Assembly: GCA_029213075.1 (NCBI GenBank)
Contig: JARGPO010000052.1
Span: 60,422-124,421, forward strand
Reading direction: 5' to 3'
Source: Legionellaceae bacterium
GTDB lineage: Bacteria; Pseudomonadota; Gammaproteobacteria; Legionellales; Legionellaceae
Length of the DNA: 64,000 bases
Numbering within the stretch: the first letter of the stretch is position 1; every line of letters begins with the position of its first letter. A model generated the notes under the pieces. The model made no database searches. It saw nothing but the letters and a program-made list of their open reading frames with translations, and was not told the DNA's origin. Below are positions 45,026-54,982 of this stretch, one piece after another. The translations under genes were made by a program, and so were the position numbers.

Positions 45026-46285
45026 CTAGACTTCTTCGCTAACTAACTCTCCTTGCATATCAAGGCTGTGCACACCGCTCTCGATAGCAGCCTTAGAAAC
45101 AGCAGACGATACCTCTTTTAGCAAACGAGGATCAATAGGCTTAGGCAGAATATAATTAGGCCCAAAGGTCCAATCATCTACGTTGGGATAATTATCTTTT
45201 ACTTCTTGTGGAACAGGATCATGAACCAATTTACGTATAGCTTCTACCGCCGCCATTTGCATGGCTTGATTAATGCAAGTTGCTCTTACATCTAGAGCAC
45301 CTCTAAAAATATAAGGAAAACAAAGAACATTGTTAACCTGATTAGGATAGTCGCTGCGACCAGTTGCTATGATTAGATCTTCACAAACATCTCGAGCTAG
45401 TTCTGGTTTGATTTCAGGATCTGGATTAGATAGGGCAAATATGACAGGCTTTGGTGCCATAAGTTGGAGTAGATCGGCATTTAGCAGATCAGGCTTGGCC
45501 ACACCAATAAATACATCCGCACCATCTAGTGCGTCAGCAAGTGTTCTTTTATCCGTTTTATTTGCAAAAGCGAACTTATATGCATTTAAATCTTCTCGAC
45601 CAGTATGTATAACACCATGGCTATCTAGTAGAAGCATGTTTTCTCTGTTTGCACCCATCGCAACTAATAGGCGCATAGATGCTATTCCAGCGGCTCCTGC
45701 ACCAATACATACAATCTTTGCCTCGGCTATATTTTTGTTTTGAATTTCTAAAGCGTTGAGAAGACCTGCGGCTATAACGATAGCAGTACCGTGTTGGTCA
45801 TCATGAAATACAGGGATATCGAGCTTTTCTGATAATATCTGTTCTATTTCAAAGCACTCCGGGGCCTTAATATCTTCTAAGTTAATACCGCCAAAAGTTG
45901 GCGCAATATTTGTAGCAGTTGAAATAAATTCATCGGCGCTATCTGCATCAACTTCAATGTCAAAAACATCAATATTTGCAAATTGCTTGAATAATACTGC
46001 TTTACCTTCCATTACTGGTTTGCTAGCAAGAGAGCCAACATTTCCAAGTCCTAAAACGGCTGAACCATTTGTCATTACGGCTATTAAGTTACCTTTTGCT
46101 GTATAACGATATGCCTTGCTTGGATCGTTTGCGATTGCAAGAACTGGTTCGGCAACCCCTGGTGTATACGCTAGAGATAAATCATCTTGAGAATTAGTTG
46201 ACTTAGTTACATGGATTGCAAGCTTTCCAGGAGTAGGGAACTCATGGTAGTGCAAGGCTCGTTGTTTTAATAAATCGTCACTCAT
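45026..46285 (-). CDS. Malic enzyme (short, without phosphotransacetylase domain)
   Basis: Oxidatively decarboxylates malate to pyruvate. The 419-residue protein shows LAYTPGVAEPVLAI with the catalytic Tyr, VMTNGSAVLGLGNVGSLASKPVMEGKAVLFK with catalytic Lys, the metal site FEIEQILSEK...FHDDQHGTAIV, and the dinucleotide loop IVCIGAGAAGIASMRL. It ends after the malic domain and so lacks the PTA-like domain of E. coli MaeB. NAD or NADP preference is not clear. It links prpBCD-derived succinate and the TCA cycle to pyruvate, and PpsR-controlled PEP synthase could take it on to gluconeogenesis. Confidence 0.92.
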   Translation of the reverse strand: MSDDLLKQRALHYHEFPTPGKLAIHVTKSTNSQDDLSLAYTPGVAEPVLAIANDPSKAYRYTAKGNLIAVMTNGSAVLGLGNVGSLASKPVMEGKAVLFKQFANIDVFDIEVDADSADEFISTATNIAPTFGGINLEDIKAPECFEIEQILSEKLDIPVFHDDQHGTAIVIAAGLLNALEIQNKNIAEAKIVCIGAGAAGIASMRLLVAMGANRENMLLLDSHGVIHTGREDLNAYKFAFANKTDKRTLADALDGADVFIGVAKPDLLNADLLQLMAPKPVIFALSNPDPEIKPELARDVCEDLIIATGRSDYPNQVNNVLCFPYIFRGALDVRATCINQAMQMAAVEAIRKLVHDPVPQEVKDNYPNVDDWTFGPNYILPKPIDPRLLKEVSSAVSKAAIESGVHSLDMQGELVSEEV

Positions 46286-46475
46286 ATTTAATAATCTACC
46301 TTTGTAAAAAATTCATTAAAGAAAAAAAGATATTATGGATATGTTTCATCATATCAATAACAGGGTTTGCTGTTTGCATTAGATGTTAGTTGACATTCTG
46401 AGCGTACGATGAACAACTAAAAATATCATACGCTCTAAGAACATTCCAAATATAGTTTTGGTTTTCTTGTGATGA

Positions 46476-46715
46476 CTATTTGTCAGACGATTGCTCGTCA
46501 TTTTTAGCCTTTCTTGACTTACCGTAACGCTCGTTGAACTTCTGAACACGGCCACCAGTATCAATAATTTTCTGCTTACCTGTGTAGAAAGGATGGCAGC
46601 TTGAACAAACTTCAATAGTTAATGGCGCACATAGTGTGGAACGGGTTTCTAACACATTACCGCAACTACAAGTTACCTTGATTGTTTCATATTCCGGGTG
46701 TATTTCTGATTTCAT
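46476..46715 (-). CDS. rpmE: 50S ribosomal protein L31, zinc-binding type
   Basis: L31 bridges the 50S central protuberance and the 30S head. The 79-residue protein from the ATG at 46715 (behind AGAGAG) starts [20 protein letters not shown]. The zinc ligands C16, C18, C37 and C40 are all present, so this is the C+ form and would be replaced by a zinc-free L31B only under zinc limitation. An in-frame start nine codons upstream is not family-like. A Lys/Ser-rich tail follows the core. Confidence 0.95.
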   Translation of the reverse strand: MKSEIHPEYETIKVTCSCGNVLETRSTLCAPLTIEVCSSCHPFYTGKQKIIDTGGRVQKFNERYGKSRKAKNDEQSSDK

Positions 46716-46972
46716 AGCTAAACTCTCTAATTGTGGTTGCATATTTAGTATGGCTCTAACTTATTGAGCCAACTCGCAAAATGACGAGCAACAATATCAG
46801 AATGACGGTCTGCGGTCAAGTTTTTAAGATTGCTTGTTTAAGTAAAAAACATAGTTTCATAGTTCTTGCATGTATATTTAATATTTGATTTGTAAATATA
46901 GAACCAACTACTTTACCAGATAAATTCTATTTAGTATGCTAGCGCATAGGAAGATACTCGCAATAGAATTAT

Positions 46973-48661
46973 ATGGAAAAATGCATACAGGGCTTTGCCT
47001 CTCTACTTGTTCAACTGAAACTACTATCTGCTGAGGAAGCATGTAGTTATCAAGTTGCAGCGCAAAAATCCTCACAAAGATTAATATTATATTTAGCAAG
47101 AAACGAGATTATTAACGCTGATGATATAGCTCAATGTTTGGCCAGATATTTTAATCTATCATATATAGATTTAGACAGCATAGATGTAGATATAGAAGCT
47201 AGAGATATCGTTTCAAATAAACTAATAATCAAATATAACGTTTTGCCATTGTATTGTCGTGGTAATCAATTACATCTAGCTATGGACGACCCAAGTCAAC
47301 ATGTAGCCATACAGGATATTAAATTTCAAACAGGGTATTCGCTCGTGCTTTTGGTTGCACAATCTTTAAAATTAAGTGAGCGAATAACTCAGTTAATTTA
47401 CCAAAAGGAGAATATGGGGTTAGAACAGTGCTTTACTCATCTTCCAAAAATAGCGATGGGTGAAATCGAAAGCTTAAATCAAGATTTAGAGCATTCTGAT
47501 GCCCCAATTATTAAACTTGTAAATATTATAATTCAGCAAGCAATTACAAAGAGTGTTTCAGACATTCATTTTGAACCATATGACAGTTATTATAGAATTA
47601 GATATAGGCAAGATGGGTTGCTATATGATACAGCACGTCCACCGCCGCAATTTGCAAATCGTATTTGTGCTCGTATTAAGGTGATGGCTTGTTTAAATAT
47701 CTCTGAAAGAAAAATATCTCAAGATGGTAGGTTTACTTTTAATACTATCAGTAATAAACAAATAGATTGTCGAGTTAGTATTTGTCCAACAATATCAGGA
47801 GAAAAAATAGTTATCAGGATTCTTAACTCTGGATTATCAAATAAGCCGCAAATTGATTTGTTGTTTATGACACAAAGAGATAAAAATTGTTTACTAAAGT
47901 CACTATCTGAACCTCAAGGACTCATACTAGTAACAGGTCCAACAGGGAGTGGAAAATCACATACACTCTATGCCTCATTAAATTATTTAAATACTGGTAT
48001 TACTAATATATCTACGGTTGAAGATCCCGTAGAAATAAAGCTCCCCGGGATTAATCAAGTACAAGTAAACCCCAAATTTGGTTTGGATTTTGCGAGTACC
48101 TTACGAACTTTTATGCGTCAAGATCCTGATGTTATTATGGTTGGAGAAATTAGAGATTTTGAAACAGCCGAAATAGCTATTAAAGCATCTCAAACAGGCC
48201 ATTTGGTGTTATCAACGCTACATACTAATAGCTCAGCAGAAACTCTAATTCGCTTACTAAATCTTGGTATTCCCGCATTTTATTTAACTAATACTATAAA
48301 GTTAATTATCGCTCAAAGATTGATTCGTAAATTGTGTGAAAACTGTAAAATTATTAGTGATGATGTTAATTTAGATATATTAAATGCATTGGGATATAAA
48401 AAAACAGTCACACCTGAATTAAAATTTTATAAAGCCATAGGGTGCAAAAATTGTATTCAAGGTTATAAAGGTCGGATAGCTATTTTTGAAGTAATGCCAA
48501 TGTCGTCACAAATTTCAAAGATCATGATGGATGCAGAAAATGATGTGTCAATGATCGTAAATCAAGCAATCCTAGAAGGTATGGACACAATAAAACAAGC
48601 TGGATTTAGGTATGCTGAAAATGGTGTCACGAGTCTTGAGGAGCTTGTCCGTGTCACATAA
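46973..48661 (+). CDS. pilB: Type IV pilus assembly ATPase PilB
   Basis: The extension ATPase of type IV pili (GspE family), 562 residues. The N-terminal GspE/MshE-like domain (about 1-150) is followed by Walker A GPTGSGKS at 322-329, STVEDPVEIKLPGINQVQVN (Asp box), Walker B MRQDPDVIMVGEIRD, the His box TGHLVLSTLHTNSSAE, and a tetracysteine zinc site made of LCENCK and GCKNCIQGYKGR. It overlaps pilC by 11 bp and is the first gene of pilBCD. It may serve adhesion, twitching or competence. The PilA pilin is not in the window. Confidence 0.94.
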   Translation: MEKCIQGFASLLVQLKLLSAEEACSYQVAAQKSSQRLILYLARNEIINADDIAQCLARYFNLSYIDLDSIDVDIEARDIVSNKLIIKYNVLPLYCRGNQLHLAMDDPSQHVAIQDIKFQTGYSLVLLVAQSLKLSERITQLIYQKENMGLEQCFTHLPKIAMGEIESLNQDLEHSDAPIIKLVNIIIQQAITKSVSDIHFEPYDSYYRIRYRQDGLLYDTARPPPQFANRICARIKVMACLNISERKISQDGRFTFNTISNKQIDCRVSICPTISGEKIVIRILNSGLSNKPQIDLLFMTQRDKNCLLKSLSEPQGLILVTGPTGSGKSHTLYASLNYLNTGITNISTVEDPVEIKLPGINQVQVNPKFGLDFASTLRTFMRQDPDVIMVGEIRDFETAEIAIKASQTGHLVLSTLHTNSSAETLIRLLNLGIPAFYLTNTIKLIIAQRLIRKLCENCKIISDDVNLDILNALGYKKTVTPELKFYKAIGCKNCIQGYKGRIAIFEVMPMSSQISKIMMDAENDVSMIVNQAILEGMDTIKQAGFRYAENGVTSLEELVRVT

Positions 48662-49862
48662 TATTTTCATATATACTTTTTCTGGTATAAACCGTCTTGG
48701 AGAATCTACTACAGGAAAACTATTTGCCAGTAGTCTCTATGATGCAAGGGATATCCTACGTAGGAGAGATATTATAGTTACCTCTCTTAGCAAAAAAAAT
48801 AATTGGAATTATATTCGAAATAATAGGGCAATTTCTCCTCGTGACATTAATATTTTTACAAGACAGATTGCAACTACTTTAAATGTTGGAATCCCTTTTA
48901 AACAGGCTCTAGATTTAATTTGTAATAATCAAAGTAGTTCATCATTGAGGTGGTTGATGCAATCTATTCAACAAGATATTGAGTCAGGACTATTACTTTC
49001 AGAATCTATTAGTAAACACCCCAAACTATTTAATCCTTTTTATTGTAATCTAGTTGCTGTTGGTGAGGGATCAGGTACTCTCAAAATAATGTTAAATAGG
49101 ATTTCAGAATATCTTAACAATAAAGAAAAAACCAAAAAGAAGATAAAAAAGATTATTACATACCCAATAATACTGCTAATTATGGCTATAATGGTTTCAG
49201 TATGTGTTTTAATTTTTATTATACCGCAGTTTGAGACTTTGTTTAGAACAGTAAATGCTGAACTACCATTAATCACAACTTTACTTCTCTATATCTCTAA
49301 ATATACGCAAAATAATTTAGGGTATGGGGTTTTGGTAGTAACTTCTATAAGTTTGATTTTTCGAATCTTGTATGACTTTTCTTATCAATTTACAATAATT
49401 GTTGATACCTTCTTATTAAAAGTACCTATAGTTGGCAATATTATTCAAAAAATAATACTATCCAGATTTACGAATGCATTAGCTGTTACTTATTCATCTG
49501 GTATGACCATGATCGAGTCATTAAAACTAGTAGAGTGTCTGGTTGGCAATAAAGCTTATGTCAAAGCTGTAAAAATACTTATAACTAAAATATCAGAAGG
49601 TGAGCAATTACAATTCGCGATGCGTACAACTAGAATGTTTCCAGATTTTGTTATCAATATGTTGAGTGTTGGGGAGGAGTCAGGGAGTTTAGATGATATG
49701 TTACGTTATGTTGCAGACTATTATGATAAAGCTGTAGAAAATGATATTTATAAATATAGTAATTTGTTGGAGCCTACTATTATGGTAATACTGGGCATAA
49801 TTATTGGTGGGTTAGTTTTTGCGATGTATTTTCCAATTCTAAAACTGGGGTCAGTAGTATGA
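48651..49862 (+). CDS. pilC: Type IV pilus inner-membrane platform protein PilC
   Basis: The GspF-family platform that couples PilB to pilin movement, 403 residues from a GTG at 48651 with GAGGAG seven bases upstream. An upstream in-frame ATG lies inside pilB and adds non-family residues. The opening FIYTFSGINRLGESTTGKLFA is typical, as are the two T2SSF repeats: ISPRDINIFTRQIATTLNVGIP...LVAVGEGSG, and SRFTNALAVTYSSGM...LSVGEESGSLDDML. Each is followed by hydrophobic spans. It overlaps pilD by 4 bp. Confidence 0.93.
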   Translation: MSHNIFIYTFSGINRLGESTTGKLFASSLYDARDILRRRDIIVTSLSKKNNWNYIRNNRAISPRDINIFTRQIATTLNVGIPFKQALDLICNNQSSSSLRWLMQSIQQDIESGLLLSESISKHPKLFNPFYCNLVAVGEGSGTLKIMLNRISEYLNNKEKTKKKIKKIITYPIILLIMAIMVSVCVLIFIIPQFETLFRTVNAELPLITTLLLYISKYTQNNLGYGVLVVTSISLIFRILYDFSYQFTIIVDTFLLKVPIVGNIIQKIILSRFTNALAVTYSSGMTMIESLKLVECLVGNKAYVKAVKILITKISEGEQLQFAMRTTRMFPDFVINMLSVGEESGSLDDMLRYVADYYDKAVENDIYKYSNLLEPTIMVILGIIIGGLVFAMYFPILKLGSVV

Positions 49863-50710
49863 TAGATATACAAGAGTTTGTAGCGTTATATCCAGTCACC
49901 GCATATGTGTTATTGGGCGTGTTTTCGTTACTTGTTGGTAGTTTTCTAAATGTAGTAATTTATCGTCTTCCTCTGATGATTAATGCGGAGTTAAGGATCC
50001 AGTCTTTAGAAACCCTTAATCTTTCAACTGAAAATGAGAGTAATTGCATTAATCTTTGTACTCCAAGATCCCATTGCAACGGATGCAAAAAACCGATCTC
50101 AGTCTGGCACAATATACCGATACTGAGTTATATCTTTTTAAGAGGTAAGTGCGCCTTTTGTAAGTCTAAAATATCTTTGATGTATCCAGTTATAGAGATA
50201 ATATGCGTTGTATTATCGTTAAGCGTTGGGTATTACTTCGGCTTTGGATTAGCGCTACTTTTTATTTTGCCATTTGTTTGGACGTTAATTTGCTTGAGCG
50301 TAATTGACTTTAATTATCAGATTCTACCTGATTGTTTAACCTTGGGTTTGTTGTGGTTAGGTTTGCTTGCTAATACTCAGGAGATTTTCACAAGCTTATC
50401 GAGTGCGATAATTGGTGTGGTGGTTGCGTACTTGGGTCTGTGGATTTTTATCAAGATTTTTTACCTTATAACTGGAAAAATTGGTATGGGAAATGGTGAT
50501 TTTAAGTTACTAGCCGCCTTGTCAGCTTGGTTTGGATGGAATGCAATAGTATTTATTTTGCTAATTTCTTCAGTTTTGGGAACAAGTATTGGTTTAATTT
50601 ACTTGATTTCTTCGGGCAAATCAAAAGACACTTTAATACCTTTTGGACCGTTTCTATGTATAGCAGGCTTTGCATATCTCTTTTTAAAGAACTCAATTTC
50701 TTGGCCTTGA
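49859..50710 (+). CDS. pilD: Prepilin peptidase PilD
   Basis: The membrane aspartyl protease that cleaves and N-methylates type IV prepilins, 283 residues. The N-terminal GSFLNVVIYRLPLM is family sequence. Four Cys of the cytoplasmic zinc-type loop are present as CNGCKK and CAFCK. The two catalytic Asp are in SVIDFNYQILPD and GMGNGDFKLLAALSAWFGW. About eight spans follow the loop. It ends the pilBCD operon and is convergent with dam. Confidence 0.95.
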   Translation: MIDIQEFVALYPVTAYVLLGVFSLLVGSFLNVVIYRLPLMINAELRIQSLETLNLSTENESNCINLCTPRSHCNGCKKPISVWHNIPILSYIFLRGKCAFCKSKISLMYPVIEIICVVLSLSVGYYFGFGLALLFILPFVWTLICLSVIDFNYQILPDCLTLGLLWLGLLANTQEIFTSLSSAIIGVVVAYLGLWIFIKIFYLITGKIGMGNGDFKLLAALSAWFGWNAIVFILLISSVLGTSIGLIYLISSGKSKDTLIPFGPFLCIAGFAYLFLKNSISWP

Positions 50711-50722
50711 TAGTATTAAAAG

Positions 50723-51529
50723 TTAAAAAATAGCAATTATTTCTTTTACCGGTTGTCGTTGCTTTATATTACTATTTATTAATCTGCTAACTGGAAAGGA
50801 TATTAGCTCAGCTCCCTGGTATTGTTTCCTGGTAAACTCTGTATCGTGATTTGAAATAATAACTTTTATTCCTCTGCCAGCAGCATCTTTTGCCGCATTT
50901 GCCAGAGATATTTGCTCTTCTTCACCAAATTTTATACTTGTATATGAAGAAAAATTTGAGTTTTGATTAAGTGGTGAATATGGTGGATCGCAGTATATAA
51001 AATCTCCTGGGTTTGCGAGCTTAAATGTCTCACGAAAATCACCATGAAAAAAAGATGTATTTAAACTTTTTTGCTTAAATTTTAGCATTTCATTGTATGG
51101 AAAATATGGTTTAACATAACGTCCAAAAGGGACATTATATATTCCTTGATTATTATATCTACAAAGACCATTGTAGCCATGTCGGTTTAGATATAGAAAA
51201 ATTGCCGCTCTGTCTTGCGGATTTTGTGTTTGATTGAAGTTTGTCCTTAACTGGTAATATCTTGACTCTTTGTTGTTCTCATCAGAGAAAAAATCCCTGC
51301 AGTATTCAATAAAGTCAGTACCATATTGTTGAATGCATTTAAAAACAGCAATTAAATCGCTATTTTGTTCAGCTAAAAGATTATTATCATAATTTGTATT
51401 TAAAAAAACCGACCCAGATCCAGTAAATGGCTCAATTAATCGCTTTGAATCTGGGAAGTGTGGCAATATTTTATCTAGACAACTGTATTTGCTTCCGGCC
51501 CATTTAAGAAAAGAACGAGACTTTTTCAT
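50723..51529 (-). CDS. dam: DNA adenine methylase (Dam)
   Basis: Methylates adenine in GATC, for mismatch repair strand choice and replication timing. The 268-residue protein carries LKWAGSKYS, the SAM site IEPFTGSGSVFLN (motif I, about 33-45), the recognition part NRHGYNGLCRYNNQGIYNVPFG, and the catalytic DPPY at 181-184. Length agrees with E. coli Dam (278). It lies on its own between pilD and suhB. GATC specificity is by family; a phage-type variant is less likely because the gene is in a housekeeping setting. Confidence 0.93.
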   Translation of the reverse strand: MKKSRSFLKWAGSKYSCLDKILPHFPDSKRLIEPFTGSGSVFLNTNYDNNLLAEQNSDLIAVFKCIQQYGTDFIEYCRDFFSDENNKESRYYQLRTNFNQTQNPQDRAAIFLYLNRHGYNGLCRYNNQGIYNVPFGRYVKPYFPYNEMLKFKQKSLNTSFFHGDFRETFKLANPGDFIYCDPPYSPLNQNSNFSSYTSIKFGEEEQISLANAAKDAAGRGIKVIISNHDTEFTRKQYQGAELISFPVSRLINSNIKQRQPVKEIIAIF

Positions 51530-51561
51530 ATAACAAATCCTAGATTTCTAGTAATATTTAT

Positions 51562-52335
51562 CTATTTTAAAGCCTGGAGCATTTGCTTAAATATTTTTGG
51601 ACTACCAGCAATTACATCACCGCTTTTCATATGATCTTCACGGCCAGAATGATCACTAATTAAACCACCAGCTTCTTGAACCAAGAGCACTCCTGCCGCA
51701 ATATCCCAAGGTTGCATAGATAGGGCGTAGACACCATCTATTCTTCCAGCAGCAAGGTATGCAAGATCAAGAGCTGCAGAACCAGTACTGCGCATACCGC
51801 CACAATTTTCTGTAAAGCTTTGAAATGCATTTAGGTAGCGCTCTGAAAGAGTTTCAGATCTCACTGGAATACCAGAACTAAGCATCGCTTGATTAAATTT
51901 TGTAGTTTTAGAAACACGAATTCTGCGATCATTAAGTTTTGTTCCAGAGCCTCTACTTGAAGAAAAACACTCGTGTCTGATAGGGTCGTATACAACCGCA
52001 TGTTCAATTCTGTTTTTATATGACAATGCAATTGATACGGCATAAAATGGAAAACTATGTAGGTAGTTTTTAGTTCCATCAAGTGGATCTATAATCCATA
52101 TGTAATCTGAGTCTTCTTGGTAATTTCCACTTTCTTCGGCATTGATACCATGGTCTGGGTATGCTTTAAGAATAGTGTTTATAATTGCTTGCTCAGCCTT
52201 TACATCAACTTCACTATAAAAGTCACCCTGATTTTTTTGCATTATTTTAATGCGGTCAAGTTGATCAGAGTTGCGCTGAATTATATCACCAGCTAGGCGG
52301 GCAGCATTGATTGCTATATTTAAAAGTGGGTGCAT
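51562..52335 (-). CDS. suhB: Inositol-1-monophosphatase SuhB
   Basis: A 257-residue Mg-dependent phosphatase. SuhB hydrolyses inositol and glycerol phosphates and in E. coli is part of the rRNA antitermination complex. The metal motifs are EESGNYQED, WIIDPLDGTKNYLH, and WDIAAGVLLVQEAGG. The CGGMRSTGSAALDLAYLAAGR block is family-typical. A GAGGT ribosome site precedes the ATG. Length is that of E. coli SuhB (267). Confidence 0.94.
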   Translation of the reverse strand: MHPLLNIAINAARLAGDIIQRNSDQLDRIKIMQKNQGDFYSEVDVKAEQAIINTILKAYPDHGINAEESGNYQEDSDYIWIIDPLDGTKNYLHSFPFYAVSIALSYKNRIEHAVVYDPIRHECFSSSRGSGTKLNDRRIRVSKTTKFNQAMLSSGIPVRSETLSERYLNAFQSFTENCGGMRSTGSAALDLAYLAAGRIDGVYALSMQPWDIAAGVLLVQEAGGLISDHSGREDHMKSGDVIAGSPKIFKQMLQALK

Positions 52336-52448
52336 GATGATACCTCAAGATAAACAGCCGAGAATTCTACCATAATAGATAGAATTCGTCTGTATTATTT
52401 CTGCAAATCTTATAAATAAGTTTTGCACCTATCTTTTATGCTGCCAAG

Positions 52449-53174
52449 TTATTTCTTCCATTGGGCATGGTTTTTTGGGGTTTTGTCTTTATATACGCGT
52501 ACCATTTGTGGCTTGTCGTTTAAATTAAACCATTGTATTTCAATTCTGCGATTAAACGCACTACCATGAATAATGTCGTTATTACCTATGGGATATTTAT
52601 CACCGTAGCCTTGAGCTGTTATCAGTCTTGCTGGGATATTATGCGCCCACAAGAATGTTAGCATTGTATTTGCTCTGGTTGATGTAAGCCATTTTTTATG
52701 ATGGTTGCTGCCTACATTATCAGAAAATGCACTTACGTATACATGGCTTTTTGGATAAAATCTTAGTAATCGAATAATATTATTCAGTCCAGCAAAACAA
52801 ATATCATTAAATTTAGGACTATCAAACTGATAATAATGATCTGTTGGGACGATAAGGGTCATGGTGTCGCCATATTCTATATATTGCATGTCTTGTTTGC
52901 GTATTTCATCAATAACAGCAGGCTTGTTTGAACGGTATATACCAGCTAGAGTACCAGCTGCTCCACCTATAGCAACCCCAACCAGTGGTTGCCCAAGAAG
53001 ACTTCCAGTAACAGCACCAACTCCCATTCCTAGTGTGGTTGATTTAAGGCGGGGTGGATCTTTATCAAAGTCATTATAGGGTGGCTTGTGGCAGCCAGTT
53101 AGGATAAAACATAATAAGCTAATGAACGTTATCATTTTAAAAAGTCTATTTTTGTCTGTAACTTTCCTTGACAT
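52449..53174 (-). CDS. OmpA-family lipoprotein with glycine zipper
   Basis: A 241-residue lipoprotein. The N-terminal signal ends in a lipobox LTGC with the acylated Cys at C28. A glycine-zipper segment follows (about 50-80, GMGVGAVTGSLLGQPLVGVA). The last ~110 residues are an OmpA-like peptidoglycan-binding domain with VYVSAFSDNVG, ARLITAQGYGDKYPIGNN and NRRIEIQW. The ATG at 53174 lies 6 bases after AGGAG. It probably ties the outer membrane to the wall. IcmN/DotK-like proteins look similar, but no secretion genes are next to it. Confidence 0.8.
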   Translation of the reverse strand: MSRKVTDKNRLFKMITFISLLCFILTGCHKPPYNDFDKDPPRLKSTTLGMGVGAVTGSLLGQPLVGVAIGGAAGTLAGIYRSNKPAVIDEIRKQDMQYIEYGDTMTLIVPTDHYYQFDSPKFNDICFAGLNNIIRLLRFYPKSHVYVSAFSDNVGSNHHKKWLTSTRANTMLTFLWAHNIPARLITAQGYGDKYPIGNNDIIHGSAFNRRIEIQWFNLNDKPQMVRVYKDKTPKNHAQWKK

Positions 53175-53336
53175 TTCAACTCCTGAATTAAGCAATACTC
53201 TCGCAAGTTCTGGGTTTATAGAGCTTATTTATGTATGTTATTAAGTCTATTTATAATGACTTATATCTATAGTTTTATTTGACAGCGACTTCTATTATTA
53301 AGGATCCTAAATATTTTCGCAATTATTTTATGTATA

Positions 53337-54314
53337 TCATTTCTCACTGCTGCTGCTTTGAGTATGATTTGAGGAAATAGTTTGAACATTAACACCTTGT
53401 ATAAGAGGATTTTTCTGCGCATTACGAAGATACTCAATAAAAGGTGTTTTCATAACAATTAATTTATCGGATGAAGCATGAACAAAATATGGCGTATCTT
53501 TTTCCCAGATAACAAAACCTAGGTGAGATACATTGAGATTAGTACCTATTAGTTTCCGTAAGTTCCAGTTAGGTCTTACTATTTCTACTATCGAGCCATT
53601 CGGGATTTGCTTAAAAACTTGTAAGTTAGCTTCGCCAGATTTTTTAAACAAGGCATTTAAAGGTATATATGGGATTTTGGAAGTATACTTTGAAAGCTCT
53701 TGACCTTTTTTACGCAGAAGCAATAATTTTTTTTGCTTTTGAGTATCAGAAGCCTCAGGTATGCGGATTCTATTAATGGACATATTTTTATACCAATTGT
53801 TCTTATCTATACAAGTGGTTGCGATTAAAGCTAATGATTGATTATTCTTATTATGGATTTCTTTAGTAATATCTTTAACTAAACCTTGGTTTTGATTATT
53901 AACATTCCAATCAAGACAGGTGAAGTGATTACGGTTTAAAAATGACACTACTCCTTGCTTGTAGCGAATTTTTTTTATATATCTTTGGAATGAAGATAGG
54001 TCAGTTGCTAGAGCTAAGGCCATTACTGTATCAACATAAGTTTCACAGTCAAAAACATCTAAGCTATATAATGGTGTTTGATCAAACTGGCCATTAGCGC
54101 CTTCTCCAAGTGCATTAAAGGAGTATGGTTTATTAATAAATTGCTTGTTAATATAGGCGATTTTAGAGGGGAAGTCTTTAAACCTTATGCTATCAAGACG
54201 TTTGAATATTGCCTGAATTTTACCATTTGTTTGCGCGCAAGTTGGATAGTGATCCTTAGCTGCAAAGCTTGGTATCGAAATAAGTAGAAGTAAATAAAGT
54301 ATTATATTGGGCAT
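53337..54314 (-). CDS. Exported DUF1460 (NlpC/P60-like) protein
   Basis: A 325-residue protein with a Sec signal peptide (hydrophobic residues 4-17, probable cleavage after SFA). The body matches the DUF1460 fold, which is related to NlpC/P60 amidases. The presumed catalytic Cys is C90 in LDVFDCETYVDTVMALAL. IRYKQGVVSFLNRNHFTCLDW and a His region VSHLGFVIWEKDTPYFVHAS follow. Members cleave or bind peptidoglycan fragments and are common in Bacteroidetes, with scattered presence in proteobacteria. The gene stands alone and is divergent from spmA. Confidence 0.8.
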   Translation of the reverse strand: MPNIILYLLLLISIPSFAAKDHYPTCAQTNGKIQAIFKRLDSIRFKDFPSKIAYINKQFINKPYSFNALGEGANGQFDQTPLYSLDVFDCETYVDTVMALALATDLSSFQRYIKKIRYKQGVVSFLNRNHFTCLDWNVNNQNQGLVKDITKEIHNKNNQSLALIATTCIDKNNWYKNMSINRIRIPEASDTQKQKKLLLLRKKGQELSKYTSKIPYIPLNALFKKSGEANLQVFKQIPNGSIVEIVRPNWNLRKLIGTNLNVSHLGFVIWEKDTPYFVHASSDKLIVMKTPFIEYLRNAQKNPLIQGVNVQTISSNHTQSSSSEK

Positions 54315-54376
54315 TGAAAAATCAAAAACAATATGTTCTGATTGTAGTTTACCGTTAAGTTATGTGAGGAGCAAGA

Positions 54377-54982
54377 GTGTTAAATATTATATGGTTGTCA
54401 ATGCTCTTAATCTCTGTGGTAGTTGGTGCATTCACAGGTCGTTTAGATGCTGTTGTTATGGCTGTTACCGAATATGCGAAAATTGGTTTTGAAATCGCTT
54501 TAGGTTTAGCAGGGATAATGTCGTTATGGTTGGGTATTATGCAAATAGCCACAGACTCTGGTTTAGTTAAGTTAATGGCCCGTATTCTTAGCCCGGCTAT
54601 GCGTTTATTATTTCCAGAGGTTCCAGCTGATCATCCAGCAATGGGTGCTATGATCTTAAATATATCTGCTAATATGCTTGGAATGGCTAATGCGGCGACT
54701 CCTTTTGGATTGCAGGCGATGAAAGAATTACAAAAATTAAATGATCATGCCCATACTGCAACCAACGCCATGTGTACTTTTTTAGCAGTAAATACTTCAA
54801 GCGTTCAGATTATACCAGCAACAGCAATTGCATATTTAGCAGCAAATGGCTCTATTCATCCTACTAGTGTTATTTTTAGCTCGCTTGTGGCAACGAGTAT
54901 CTCAACTTTAGTAGCTTTGATTGTAGTTAAGCAGTTATCAAAATTACATATCTATCGAATAAAACCAGTAGGAAATTTATGA
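54377..54982 (+). CDS. spmA: SpmA-like nucleoside-recognition (Gate) membrane protein
   Basis: A 201-residue membrane protein of the Gate/nucleoside-recognition group. It shows GFEIALGLAGIMSLWLGIMQI and the family block NISANMLGMANAATPFGLQAM, then NTSSVQIIPATAI. The start is a GTG at 54377 with GAGGAG seven bases upstream. It overlaps spmB by 4 bp. In Bacillus, SpmA/SpmB act in spore core dehydration, but many non-sporing proteobacteria have the pair with unknown function, probably in transport. The gene name follows the homology only. Confidence 0.87.
   Translation: MLNIIWLSMLLISVVVGAFTGRLDAVVMAVTEYAKIGFEIALGLAGIMSLWLGIMQIATDSGLVKLMARILSPAMRLLFPEVPADHPAMGAMILNISANMLGMANAATPFGLQAMKELQKLNDHAHTATNAMCTFLAVNTSSVQIIPATAIAYLAANGSIHPTSVIFSSLVATSISTLVALIVVKQLSKLHIYRIKPVGNL

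Noticed and set aside
52449..53174. IcmN/DotK component of a Dot/Icm type IV secretion system
   Set aside because: Only the general lipoprotein plus OmpA-domain layout matches; no other dot/icm gene is in the window.
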